Positions 27,459 through 35,713 of a stretch of 64,000 nucleotides of DNA are shown here, in pieces. Every line of letters starts with the position of its first letter. Positions within the stretch are counted from its first letter, which is position 1. The notes beneath the pieces were generated by a model. That model saw only the letters and a list, made by a program, of their open reading frames with translations. It made no database searches and had not been told where the DNA came from. This stretch comes from Saccharopolyspora phatthalungensis (lineage in GTDB: Bacteria; Actinomycetota; Actinomycetes; Mycobacteriales; Pseudonocardiaceae), in the NCBI RefSeq assembly GCF_014203395.1, contig NZ_JACHIW010000001.1, forward strand, positions 1,798,001 to 1,862,000, read 5' to 3'. Made by a program: the position numbers and the translations under genes.

Positions 27459-28186
27459 TTGGTTTCCTCCCGTCCGGACCACCGCTGGTCATCATCCGGC
27501 CTCGGCCCGCCGCTCGCTCGCTCGCCGACAGCGGCAGAAGGTTGATTCGGCTCGACCGGAAGTCCGCGCAAGAGAAGTCGTTGAAGCTTGATGTCGCTTG
27601 TTTTCCATTTCCTGACGACGCTTTTGCGTCCTCTGCTGGAACTCGTTGCCGATGTCGCCTGGTCCGGCGTCGTTTGGGCGGTGTTCGGCCGACCTCAGCT
27701 GATCGCCGCGCATCAGCCGTGGTCATGCCCGCCCCACCAATAAGCCAAATCGTCCCGGTCGGTCGGAATTTTTTTGGAGGTCGGCGCCTGGGGGCTGATG
27801 GCGTTGGTCCGCATTGCCGCGCAATAGCGGGGGCGATCGGCTAGAGCTTTTGGCGTGTTCGGAGAGTGATCAGTGGCCCACTGCCTTGGGTTTCGTGGCT
27901 TCTGCGCACATCCGGCTGTGTGTATGATGCGCGCGTGTTTGCTGCGCAACTCAAAGGTGCGTTCGTTGGCAAGCATGCACGCTTCGAGCTGCACACCGAG
28001 CAGGCGCCTGGGGCCATTGCCGCCGGTGAGCAGGAGACTTGGAGAATGCTGCGGGACTGCGCACGGACCTCACCAGCGTGCGCAGTAACGAAATACCTAC
28101 TTCTGCCAACCAACCTGTGTTGGACCAGCGCGTGATCGATACGCTCGGTTCGCCGCTCACGTGCCACCAACTGGTGAGGGATGCTC
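27459..28186. other. Long intergenic region with no convincing gene
   Basis: About 730 bp with lower GC than the surroundings. It contains one doubtful 50-codon frame (27591-27743) and a TATGAT-like -10 element near 27926. Other open frames have no coding character. A decayed gene is possible. Confidence 0.4.
27591..27743 (+). CDS. Doubtful 50-residue membrane peptide
   Basis: ATG to TAA with no interruption. It begins MSLVFHFLTTLLRPL and is hydrophobic through ~residue 33, which would fit one or two short membrane helices. The ribosome site is poor (GAAG) and no family is known. It may be chance. Confidence 0.2.
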   Translation: MSLVFHFLTTLLRPLLELVADVAWSGVVWAVFGRPQLIAAHQPWSCPPHQ

Positions 28187-29005
28187 ATGCCCAGTCCTGA
28201 TCTGCCGCCGTCGGCTGGCATTGACACCTCCACCCCGAGTATCGCTCGCGCTTACGATGCCGCTCTGGGCGGTAAGGACAACTTCGCGGTCGACCGCGAG
28301 GCGATGCAGGAGTTGGAGCGGATCGCGCCGGGGATGAAGCCGCTTGCGCGGGAGAACAGGGCTTTCCTCGGTCGGGTGTGCCGGTTCCTGGCGGCCGACA
28401 TGGGCATCACGCAGTTTCTCGACTGCGGTTCCGGCCTGCCCACCGCCGACAACGTCCACCAGGTCGTGCAGCGGATCAATCCCGAGGCCCGGGTGGTCTA
28501 CGTCGACAACGACCCCGTCGTCCTCGCCCACGGCCGGGCCCTGCTGGAGGAGAACGAACGGACCCGCTTCGCCGCAGCCGACATCTTCGAACCGCACGAC
28601 CTGCTGAACAACGAGATCGTCCGGGCGCATATCGACTTCACGCAACCGCTCGCGCTCCTGCAGGTCGCCACGATGCACAGCTACGACGGGCCGCATCCGG
28701 ACCAAGTCATGGCCGAGTACATCGATGCGCTGCCGTCGGGTTCCTTCCTCGGGTTCAGCCAGTTCTTCGACCCCGAGGACGAGTACCACGAACTGGCCAA
28801 GCACCTCCAGAAAGGGGCCAGGAGCAACGGGGTCAACATCGGCAACTTCCGCACTCGGGCACAGATCGAGCCGATGCTCGCAGGGCTGGAACTACTCGAA
28901 CCCGGCCTGGTCTACACCACCGACTGGCGGCCCGACGGACCCCGGACGCGACCACGCCTCCCGGCCTACCACCTCCACGTCGGCGCACTGGGCCGCAAGC
29001 CCTAA
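28187..29005 (+). CDS. SAM-dependent methyltransferase, DUF574 type
   Basis: 272 residues. This family is very common in actinobacteria and usually begins with an IDTSTPSIARAYDAALGGKDNF-like N-terminus, which is seen here. The SAM site is QFLDCGSGLP (~75-85), with VVYVDNDPVV after it. Substrate unknown; paralogues are numerous and often have regulatory or developmental roles. The ATG at 28187 is preferred over 28181 because GGTGAGGG is then at proper spacing. Confidence 0.9.
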   Translation: MPSPDLPPSAGIDTSTPSIARAYDAALGGKDNFAVDREAMQELERIAPGMKPLARENRAFLGRVCRFLAADMGITQFLDCGSGLPTADNVHQVVQRINPEARVVYVDNDPVVLAHGRALLEENERTRFAAADIFEPHDLLNNEIVRAHIDFTQPLALLQVATMHSYDGPHPDQVMAEYIDALPSGSFLGFSQFFDPEDEYHELAKHLQKGARSNGVNIGNFRTRAQIEPMLAGLELLEPGLVYTTDWRPDGPRTRPRLPAYHLHVGALGRKP

Positions 29006-29087
29006 CCCCTCAGCCCTGACGAGGTGCCGAGCATGCCTAGCGCACCGACCGGTGTCGCACCACTGAGGCATGCATGGGCGAGTGGGC

Positions 29088-29756
29088 TCAGGGCTCAGTC
29101 CTCGCCGCGGTGCCGTCACGGACGGCTGTGGGGTCTTCCGTGCGGATCTGTTCGCGGAAGCGAGTGTCGTCGCGTTCGATGCGTTCGGCTTCGTCGACGA
29201 CCCGATGCACGCTTGCGGCAGGGATGATCACCCCTCCGCTCCGGTCGGCATAGGCGTAGTCGCCGGGGGTCACGCACACGCCGCCGACCTCGACGGTGAC
29301 GTTGGCGGCGAAGGGCATTACGGTGTCGCCGCCCCAATGGGTGGCTTCACCGCCGCACCACGTGGCGAAGTCATAGCTGGCGAGCTCGGCAAAATCCCGC
29401 AGCCGTCCGTCGGTGAGCACGCCGGCCAGGCCGTGGTCGTGCAGCCGGGACAGCTTCGTTCCGCCGCCGTGCGAGGCGTCGGGGTAGCCGCCGGCAGACA
29501 GCACGAGCACGGCGCCTGGTGGGGCGCCCTGTATGGCGCGGTAGAACAAGGCAGCGAGCCCGAGCTGACCATCGGGAAGGTCGTCGCGGTAGGGGATGAA
29601 GGCGATCGTGACGACCGGCCCGAACAGCATGCGGCTAGGGTCCGGGCTGGTGAGCGGGTACAGATGCGCCCGATGGTGGTAGATCCGGCCCATGGCGTCC
29701 ACCAGAGACGCACAGCCGAGCTGCTCGACTCGGGTGCGCAGTTGTTCATTACCCAT
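29088..29756 (-). CDS. RraA-like / 4-hydroxy-4-methyl-2-oxoglutarate aldolase family protein
   Basis: 222 residues. The family core is visible: CASLVDAMG near the start, a central GVLTDGRLRD (substrate- and metal-binding Arg and Asp) and GDYAYADRSGGVIIP. Members are either class II pyruvate aldolases or RNase E inhibitors. In actinobacteria without a classical RraA partner, aldolase-type activity is the more likely guess. Monocistronic or after the small frame at 29852. Confidence 0.87.
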   Translation of the reverse strand: MGNEQLRTRVEQLGCASLVDAMGRIYHHRAHLYPLTSPDPSRMLFGPVVTIAFIPYRDDLPDGQLGLAALFYRAIQGAPPGAVLVLSAGGYPDASHGGGTKLSRLHDHGLAGVLTDGRLRDFAELASYDFATWCGGEATHWGGDTVMPFAANVTVEVGGVCVTPGDYAYADRSGGVIIPAASVHRVVDEAERIERDDTRFREQIRTEDPTAVRDGTAARTEP

Positions 29757-29851
29757 GTTGCTCGCCTCGATTCTTCCCGTCGTACGGGGTCAAATGCGGC
29801 ACGCGAGGTCCTGCTTCGTCGGGGTACCCCCAGACCGGGCGAAGCAGGCGT

Positions 29852-30004
29852 CTATCCCTCCTTCTTTCCTCTGTCGGCCGTTCGTTGCCGTTGACCGATG
29901 GCCGTGTGGTGTCCAGACAGGTGTGCGCGCACCAAGTCGCGGATTTCCCCAGGGGTGCGGGCGTATCTCCATTCGCGGTCGAGGATGCCGGTTGCCACGA
30001 TCAT
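29852..30004 (-). CDS. Doubtful small protein upstream of the RraA-like gene
   Basis: 50 residues from the ATG at 30004 (GGGAGA site), beginning MIVATGILDREW and ending in a basic tail. A start 24 codons upstream is also open. It has a plausible helical segment (TPGEIRDLVRAHL) but no recognised family. Confidence 0.33.
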   Translation of the reverse strand: MIVATGILDREWRYARTPGEIRDLVRAHLSGHHTAIGQRQRTADRGKKEG

Positions 30005-30203
30005 GGTCTCGCTTCTCCCTGGATCACTGTCGGTTTGGTAGCGCCAGGCTCCCAGATAATCCTCATCCGTCATTCGTCCACTGAGGAGTCTGCGATCGTG
30101 CCGCGCCGGGCACCCCGGGAAACGTCCGGGCACCCATTTCGCGCCCAAGGGACTGCAATGGGAGGTTGAGCCGACGCCAAGGCCAAGGCTGACGGCGCCG
30201 AAA

Positions 30204-30287
30204 AGCAGGAAACCCCCTGATAAAGGGGGTTTCCGACTGTCTCGACCAGACGCGCCCGAAGGGATTCGAACCCCTAACCTTCTGATC
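30204..30287. repeat. Left attachment-like repeat with truncated tRNA-Arg 3' part
   Basis: Positions 30251-30287 repeat the tRNA-Arg 3' end from the acceptor to the 3' side of the anticodon stem, ending at TTCTGATC. After that the sequence departs from a tRNA (TCGTTTCC). Positions 30208-30234 repeat the downstream hairpin (11-bp stem, loop changed). Two bases are missing from the copy near 30252 and the hairpin arm carries changes. Confidence 0.85.
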
Positions 30288-30625
30288 TCGTTTCCGTGAT
30301 CATCGACACTTGCCGTCGTTTGCTACCTGCTGTGGCCTCGCCGATGGACGCCTCGCGGATCGCGTGGTTGCCGTTGGTTGACATGATCGATGGTCGATTA
30401 TTGGCAATTTCTTTGCAATCCGGCTGCATCGTCGAGTGGCCCGGCACGCAGTGGCGTGTACATCGAGCCCCCAGCCTCTGTCGGTGATCTTGTCTACGCT
30501 GCCTGATCGTGGTGACCGCACGCATCTACGGCGAAATCGATGGACATCCCGAGGGACGAGAAGTAAACCACCTACGTCACCGCCGCGCGATATGTACGCA
30601 GGAACTCGTAAGCCGTACCGTTGGG
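30288..30625. other. Non-coding left arm of the mini-island
   Basis: About 340 bp between the left repeat and the ImmA/IrrE-like gene. No clear gene; several short frames lack coding character. A decayed integrase or a phage-type attachment arm could be hidden here. Confidence 0.4.
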
Positions 30626-31564
30626 TTATTTTCGACGGCCCTTAGCCGGGGTTGCAGCTTTGTTCTGCAAGTACTGCTCGAACTCAGGGATCGCCAGAAG
30701 TACGGCGAAATCTGGGTGCGTCGCAACTCGATGCCGAAGGGTTCCAAGGCGATTCTCGGCGCTCGCGTCGCGGGCCACACTGAGAGCGTGACCGACTACT
30801 CCGTTGATTCGCTGGGCAGCTTTCTGGTGATCTCCGGTAAAGTTGGCTACAGCCAAAGCTTGCCACAGTAGCCCCGTCGTCACCTGCTGAGGAACATTCG
30901 GTTCGGCTATTACCTCGACACCCTCAGCGAGCTGGAACCACTCAACTTCTTTTCCTTGATGCAGTGTGCGACCCCACGCCAGGGCGTTTCGCCGTAGATC
31001 CTTCTTTGACGCGACCGCGTCCAACCGTGTCCCGTGACTGGTCACGGGCCGGTCCAATCCTGGAACGAAGAACACATACCCGGGCAGCAGGACACGGTTT
31101 AATGCGAGCACGCCTGCCGCTGCGGATACCTCCGCTTGCTCGATCTCTGCGAGCGCCAAGCTTGGATCCACATATCGGTCTGCGAATCTATCTAGAAACC
31201 TGTCAGGCACCAGAAGATGCGATGCGAATCGATTTGCTTCGGCCTCCTGGTTTACGCCGAACGGACCGTGTGGTTGGCGATTGGACTCAGGTCCGGTATC
31301 ACAACGGACAGTGTCGACATGCCAACCGATAACCACATGCCCGAGTTCGTGCGCGATCGTGAACCGCTGTCGTCGCCAAGCTTGTGTGGCGCCAACAAAG
31401 ATCATCGGTCGCTCGCTGGACAGCACCGCGATGCCGTCGCAGTCATACGGCCAGTCGCAAACTTCGAAGTCGGCGAATTGCTCGGCCAGCTCTTGGACGT
31501 CGACCGGAGGGTGCAGATCGTAGCGATCGACCAACTCGGCTGCCAAAAGCTGCTCAGCAGTCAT
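30626..31564 (-). CDS. ImmA/IrrE-family metallo-endopeptidase
   Basis: 312 residues. Zinc-peptidase motif HELGH at ~72-76 (RFTIAHELGHVVIGWH), with a further Glu-rich helix QEAEANRFASHLLVP (~106-120) supplying the third ligand, exactly the ImmA/IrrE layout. The second half is a long helical domain with no known family. In phage and mobile elements such proteases cleave a repressor or antitoxin to switch on genes. Its ATG lies inside the preceding small gene (11-bp overlap), so the three genes are tightly coupled. Confidence 0.88.
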   Translation of the reverse strand: MTAEQLLAAELVDRYDLHPPVDVQELAEQFADFEVCDWPYDCDGIAVLSSERPMIFVGATQAWRRQRFTIAHELGHVVIGWHVDTVRCDTGPESNRQPHGPFGVNQEAEANRFASHLLVPDRFLDRFADRYVDPSLALAEIEQAEVSAAAGVLALNRVLLPGYVFFVPGLDRPVTSHGTRLDAVASKKDLRRNALAWGRTLHQGKEVEWFQLAEGVEVIAEPNVPQQVTTGLLWQALAVANFTGDHQKAAQRINGVVGHALSVARDASAENRLGTLRHRVATHPDFAVLLAIPEFEQYLQNKAATPAKGRRK

Positions 31565-31907
31565 TCTGTTGCGGCAACCGTCCGGTCTGCTTTAGCCAGT
31601 GGAGGACCCCAGCTGCCTCAGCGTCATTGCCAGCACGTGCTGCGGCAGCCACTACCCCACCAAGTTCTGCGACCTCAGCCGACGGGCGGTTCATACGCTT
31701 TCCCGCGATTGCAAACCTCAGCGACTCGGGGCGTTCCACCCACAAGGCGTACTCGTCGTCCGTCAACCCTAAGTAGCTGGCTAGGGACTGAACGCGGCTG
31801 CACGGGGCGCCATCAGCGTCGTGCCAGGCGTCGACCCAGTCGTCAATGTCATCGAGCAACGCCTTACCGGCAAGGTGCGCTTCGACGAAGCTCGCTTGCT
31901 CAGACAT
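31554..31907 (-). CDS. Probable antitoxin or immunity protein of the E3-type ribonuclease
   Basis: 117 residues, acidic and helical. The segment VQSLASYLGLTDDEYALWVERPESL resembles the short YLG(L/M)TxxEYxxWVxxP motif seen in many small antitoxin-like proteins; this is recalled, not searched. The ATG overlaps the toxin stop by 8 bp and has a strong GGAGGAAG site; its own end overlaps the peptidase start by 11 bp. Position between toxin and protease argues for antitoxin/immunity, possibly the protease's substrate. No HTH is obvious. Confidence 0.7.
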   Translation of the reverse strand: MSEQASFVEAHLAGKALLDDIDDWVDAWHDADGAPCSRVQSLASYLGLTDDEYALWVERPESLRFAIAGKRMNRPSAEVAELGGVVAAAARAGNDAEAAGVLHWLKQTGRLPQQNDC

Positions 31908-32133
31908 CGATCTTCCTCCCTCGCACCGGGCCACTGATCATTTCACCTGACACAGCGTCCAAGACGCCTAGGTGCTTCCCTCGCTTGTTGTACACCTCGA
32001 TGTGCCCATGCAGCGCGTCCCACTCGTAGTATCGGTCACCACGGCCGTTACGCCAGCGTTTTCGACCGTTAGTTGCACCGCATGAGTGCTGCGTGTCCAG
32101 GAAACAGGGCTGTGGTCGTGGTACCCCGGCCAT
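31900..32133 (-). CDS. Colicin E3-type ribonuclease domain protein (toxin)
   Basis: 77 residues, nearly all of it the E3 cytotoxic ribonuclease fold: RWRNGRGDRYYEWDALHG then HIEVYNKRGKHLGVLDAVSGE. The catalytic Asp-x-x-His-x-x-x-Glu spacing of colicin E3 is kept (Asp ~39, His ~42, Glu ~46). E3 enzymes cut 16S rRNA in the decoding site. There is no translocation or receptor domain, so it would act inside its own cell or be part of a larger assembly. The ATG at 32133 lies 11 bp after AAGGAG; a longer GTG/ATG start at 32217 is possible. First gene of the operon. Confidence 0.83.
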   Translation of the reverse strand: MAGVPRPQPCFLDTQHSCGATNGRKRWRNGRGDRYYEWDALHGHIEVYNKRGKHLGVLDAVSGEMISGPVRGRKIDV

Positions 32134-32342
32134 CAACGAAGCTGCTCCTTGACCCGTAGGGGCGCAACCGGCGCCGCCTAACCAGAAGGAATCTATTGGA
32201 GCCCTCAACACGTACATGGGACGGGGTCAGAAGTCGCGCCGCAGTGCCGAAGTGCTCGATCAGGTCGTTCGCGCCGGCGATGGCCAAAAGTGGCAATAAA
32301 GTGGCAGCGGGGTCGCGGCGATAATCACACCGTGACCCCCCG

Positions 32343-32382
32343 GACAGCAGGAAACCCCCTGTTCAGGGGGTTTCCTGCTGTC
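32343..32382 (-). terminator. Terminator of tRNA-Arg, part of the right repeat
   Basis: Perfect 19-bp stem (GACAGCAGGAAACCCCCTG and its complement) with a two-base loop, 12 bp past the tRNA 3' end on the minus strand. Confidence 0.85.
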
Positions 32383-32430
32383 TCGACCAGACGCGCGCCC
32401 GAAGGGATTCGAACCCCTAACCTTCTGATC
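32346..32430. repeat. Right attachment-like repeat within tRNA-Arg(ACG)
   Basis: Shares its 3' tRNA half and downstream hairpin with 30204-30287. Identity stops at TTCTGATC, just before the anticodon, typical of crossover within a tRNA gene. Confidence 0.85.
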
Positions 32431-32466
32431 CGTAGTCAGATGCTCTATCCGTTGAGCTACGGGCGC
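32394..32466 (-). tRNA. tRNA-Arg (anticodon ACG)
   Basis: Acceptor GCGCCCG/CGGGCGC, anticodon ACG (+ strand 32431-32433), T-loop GGTTCGAATCC, CCA not encoded. A34 of this tRNA is the substrate of TadA, encoded at 15629. Confidence 0.96.
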
Positions 32467-32508
32467 TTGTTCAGTTGTGCAGTCTCCACCTTGCGGTGGA
32501 GGCCACAG

Positions 32509-32598
32509 CGGAGGCTCCGGGATTTGAACCCGGGAGGGGGCGTAACCCCCAACCGCATTAGCAGTGCGGCGCCATAGACCAGACTAGGCGAAGCCTCC
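32509..32598 (-). tRNA. tRNA-Ser (anticodon GCT)
   Basis: Acceptor GGAGGCT/AGCCTCC, anticodon GCT (+ strand 32560-32562), long variable arm, T-loop GGTTCAAATCC. CCA not encoded. A small hairpin (32484-32501) lies between it and tRNA-Arg. Confidence 0.95.
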
Positions 32599-32711
32599 CG
32601 GTAACCCTCGCGGCCACCGGAGAAAAGATTACACAACCCGTCGACCGGCCGACACAGGGGGGTCGGTTTCGCGTCCGGGGAGGCCACCGCGGCGGTCTCC
32701 CCGGACCTCGA

Positions 32712-34706
32712 TCATCTCGCTAGGTCGGCGCTGAGCTGCACGAACGGCTCCAGGGCCGCCGGGTTCTGCAGGGCGTCGCGGCTGACCGCGCGCTCTGGTG
32801 GGGTGCCGGCGAGGATCTTCTTCACCGGGACCTCCAGCTTCTTGCCATTGAGGGTGCGCGGCACCTCGTCGACGACGATGAACCGGTTCGGCACGTGTCG
32901 CGGGGAGAGCTCGGTGCGCAGTGCCGCCTTGAGCTTCGGCTGGACCTCCTCCAGGTCGATGCCCTCGGCCAGCACCAGGAAGCACAGCAGCTCTCCGTCG
33001 GTCTCGCCCGCGCCCGAGGTATCGATCACCAGCGAGTCGACGATCTCCTCAAACCCCTCCACGACCCGGTAGAACTCCGCGGTACCCATCCGGATGCCGC
33101 CGCGGTTGAGCGTCGAGTCGCTGCGGCCGTAGATCACCAGGGTGCCGCGGTCGGTGACGCGCACCCAGTCTCCGTGCCGCCAGACGCCGGGGAACGTGTC
33201 GAAGTACGCCTCGCGCAGCCGGGAGCCGTCCGGGTCGCTCCAGAAGAACACCGGCATCGTCGGCATCGGCTTGGTCAGCACCAGCTCGCCGACCTCCTCG
33301 TGCAGTTCCTTGCCGTACTCGTCGTAGGAGGCCGCCGCCGCGCCCAGCATCGGGCAGGAGATCTCCCCCAGCCACACCGGCACATCCGGCGCGGCGCCCA
33401 CGAACGCGGTGCACAGGTCGGTGCCGCCGGAGACGCTGGCGATCTGCACGTCTTCGCCGACCGCGTCCGCCACCCAGCGGAAGCCGTCGGTGGTCAGCGG
33501 CGCTCCGGTCGAGCCGACAGTGCGCAGCGCGGACAGGTCGAGGTCGTCCTTGGGGCGCAACTCGTGCTTGAGGCAGCTCTGTATGAACGGCGCCGACGTG
33601 CCGAAGTAGTTGACCCGGTGGCGGGCCGCCAGCTCCCACAACGCCGACAGCGACGGGTAGCCCGGGTTACCGTCGAACAGCACCAGGGTCGTGCCGGTCA
33701 GCAGGCCGCCGACCAGGAAGTTCCACATCATCCAGCCGGTCGTGGTGAACCAGAAGAACCGGTTGCCCGGGCCAAGGTCACAGTGCAGGCCGATGATCTT
33801 GAGGTGTTCCAGGACCATGCCGCCGTGGCCGTGCACGATGCCCTTCGGCAGGCCAGTAGTGCCCGAGGAGTACAGCACCCACAGCGGGTGGTCGAACGGC
33901 ACCGGGTCGAACTCCAGCGGTGCGCCGTGGTGCTGCGCCAGCAGGTCATCCCAGCCGATGGTCCCGGCCAGTTCCGCGCCCTCACCGAGGTAGTCGACCA
34001 GCACCGTGCCCGCCAGGCCCGGCATCTCCGCACGCAATTTGTCCACAGTGGACCTGATGTCGAAGTTGCGGCCGCCGTAGCAGTAGCCGTCGACCGCGAT
34101 CAGCACCTTCGGCTCGATCTGCACGAAGCGGTCCGCGACCGCCCGCGCGCCGAAGTCCGGCGAACAAGACGACCAGGTCGCCCCGAGACTCGCCGCCGCC
34201 AGGAACGCCACGATTGTTTCGGGGCTGTTTGGCGCCAGTGCCGCGACCCGGTCACCGGCCCGCACTCCCAGCGCCGCGAGCCCCGCGCGAGCGGCAGCCA
34301 CCCGCGCCCGCAGTTCGCCGTAGGTGATCTCTTCGCTGCGGCCGTCCTCCCGCTCGAAGATCACCGCCAGGTCGTCGTCCGCCTTGCCGTCGCCGTCGCG
34401 CAGCGCATGCTCGGCGTAGTTCAAGGTCGCCCCGGGGAACCACTGCGCTCCCGGCATCACCTCAGCGGCCAGCACCTGCTCGGCGCGGTCGTGGAAGCGG
34501 ACGCCGAAGAACTCCGCCACCGCCGACCAGAACGCGCTCAGGTCCGACACCGACCACTGCCACAGCGCCCGGTAATCGGGCAGGTCGACGTCACGCTCGC
34601 GGCGCAACCAGTCACGAAACGCCGCCATCCGGCTGGCCGCCACGCGCTGCGGGTCGGGCTGCCACAACAGCTCGGGGATCTGCTCGGGGTGGGTGCTCGG
34701 TGTCAT
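32712..34706 (-). CDS. Acetoacetate-CoA ligase
   Basis: 664 residues, the length and architecture of acetoacetyl-CoA synthetases. AMP-binding P-loop YSSGTTGLPKGIVHG (~280-295), the family N-terminal WSVSDLSAFWSAVAEFFGV-like region, TTTGWMMWN, and a C-terminal Lys-containing RTLNGKKLEVPVKKIL. It activates acetoacetate to acetoacetyl-CoA, feeding lipid or polyhydroxyalkanoate pools. ATG behind AGGAAGGG. Single gene; downstream is tRNA-Ser. Confidence 0.94.
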   Translation of the reverse strand: MTPSTHPEQIPELLWQPDPQRVAASRMAAFRDWLRRERDVDLPDYRALWQWSVSDLSAFWSAVAEFFGVRFHDRAEQVLAAEVMPGAQWFPGATLNYAEHALRDGDGKADDDLAVIFEREDGRSEEITYGELRARVAAARAGLAALGVRAGDRVAALAPNSPETIVAFLAAASLGATWSSCSPDFGARAVADRFVQIEPKVLIAVDGYCYGGRNFDIRSTVDKLRAEMPGLAGTVLVDYLGEGAELAGTIGWDDLLAQHHGAPLEFDPVPFDHPLWVLYSSGTTGLPKGIVHGHGGMVLEHLKIIGLHCDLGPGNRFFWFTTTGWMMWNFLVGGLLTGTTLVLFDGNPGYPSLSALWELAARHRVNYFGTSAPFIQSCLKHELRPKDDLDLSALRTVGSTGAPLTTDGFRWVADAVGEDVQIASVSGGTDLCTAFVGAAPDVPVWLGEISCPMLGAAAASYDEYGKELHEEVGELVLTKPMPTMPVFFWSDPDGSRLREAYFDTFPGVWRHGDWVRVTDRGTLVIYGRSDSTLNRGGIRMGTAEFYRVVEGFEEIVDSLVIDTSGAGETDGELLCFLVLAEGIDLEEVQPKLKAALRTELSPRHVPNRFIVVDEVPRTLNGKKLEVPVKKILAGTPPERAVSRDALQNPAALEPFVQLSADLAR

Positions 34707-34818
34707 GCGCCCTTCCTAACCCAATAGCCCCTGGTTCAGCTAGCCTTCGGCGCCGGTGAGCTGCCGGTTCTGTGTCCCGGACCGATCATGAGGCGTGACC
34801 GGCCCGCGCCGAGTCGGC

Positions 34819-35523
34819 TCAACGCAGGTGGAGGTCGAGCCAGTTGCGGGCTCGCTGCCACGCTTCGGCCGCCGCATCCGCGTCGCGGTCGAAGCGGTGC
34901 CCTGCGCCGGGGTAGTGGACCACGTCGGTCGCCGTCGGCGCGGTGTCGGTGACCTCGCGGAGCTTCTCGACTTCGCCGGGCTCGATCTCCTCGTCGTCAT
35001 CGCCGTAGAGCCCGAGCCACGGGCAGGCCAACTCGCCGGCGATCTCCACCAGCGGCGGCAACGCCGAGGACAGCGGGTCAAGAATGCCGCGACCGCCCAC
35101 GCTGACCGCCGCCCCCACGGTGCGGCTGGCCGCCACCACCAACGCCGCCGTGCCACCCACGTCGAAGCCGATGATGCCCTGCCGGTCGGCGGGAACCCCA
35201 TGGTCGGACAGCCAGAGGAAGGACGCGTCGGTGTCGGCCAGGATCGAGTCGCCGGACAGCCGCTGCACCTGGTCGTGCACGTGCTCCTCAGGGTGGTGGT
35301 CGTGGAACTCGTCGGTGCCGTCGCGGTGGTACAGGTGGGGCGCGACGGTGAGCCAGCCCTCCTCGGCGAGAAGGCCGCTCAACCGGCGGACCCGTTCCGT
35401 GACACCACGGGCCTCATGCAGGACGACGAGCCCGCCGCGCAAAACGGTGTCCGGTTCGGCGGCGGTGAGCCGGAGCTGGGTGCCATCGGTGAGCGCAAGC
35501 GTCTCGGTCCGGGTTTGGATCAT
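34819..35523 (-). CDS. Dienelactone-hydrolase-like alpha/beta hydrolase with altered nucleophile
   Basis: 234 residues of DLH-family fold: LVVLHEARG, GWLTVAPHLYHR, a GF-D-VGG elbow (~119-124), LGLYGDDDEE (Asp ~175-177) and YPGAGHRF (His ~209). The elbow normally reads GFCxGG with the catalytic Cys; here it is Asp (~121). So it may be inactive, or work with another mechanism like haloalkane-type hydrolases. The start at the ATG 35521-35523 has a poor ribosome site. Divergent from the aminotransferase gene. Confidence 0.88.
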   Translation of the reverse strand: MIQTRTETLALTDGTQLRLTAAEPDTVLRGGLVVLHEARGVTERVRRLSGLLAEEGWLTVAPHLYHRDGTDEFHDHHPEEHVHDQVQRLSGDSILADTDASFLWLSDHGVPADRQGIIGFDVGGTAALVVAASRTVGAAVSVGGRGILDPLSSALPPLVEIAGELACPWLGLYGDDDEEIEPGEVEKLREVTDTAPTATDVVHYPGAGHRFDRDADAAAEAWQRARNWLDLHLR

Positions 35524-35713
35524 GCCCAGCAGGTAATCACGTCGAGATGAACGCAAGGCAACGAGTTCAACCGGTCGGACGAGTGATTTCCACCGGTGAT
35601 CACCATAATGAGGCATCGGATCATCGGCACACCCGTTTTCCGGGTGCGGTGGTGCTGATCCCGGCTTTGGGGGGTTAACGTCCAGATGACCCATCCGGAG
35701 CAAGGAGTCGTCC

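Larger units (their letters stand above)
30204..32430. mobile_element. tRNA-Arg-flanked mini-island carrying a toxin-antitoxin-type operon
   Basis: An 84-85 bp direct repeat bounds this 2.2-kb segment. The right copy (32346-32430) is the 3' part of the intact tRNA-Arg(ACG) plus its downstream hairpin; the left copy (30204-30287) is the same with a few changes. This is the footprint of site-specific integration into a tRNA 3' end. No integrase, excisionase or transposase is seen, so it is either a remnant or a satellite moved by a helper. Cargo: three overlapping minus-strand genes (30626-32133). Confidence 0.75.

Noticed and set aside
27841..28233. 130-codon minus-strand frame before the DUF574 methyltransferase
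   Set aside because: Overlaps the methyltransferase start on the other strand and shows no coding pattern.
32290..32577. 95-codon plus-strand frame across two tRNA genes
   Set aside because: It runs through tRNA-Arg and tRNA-Ser read backwards; not coding.
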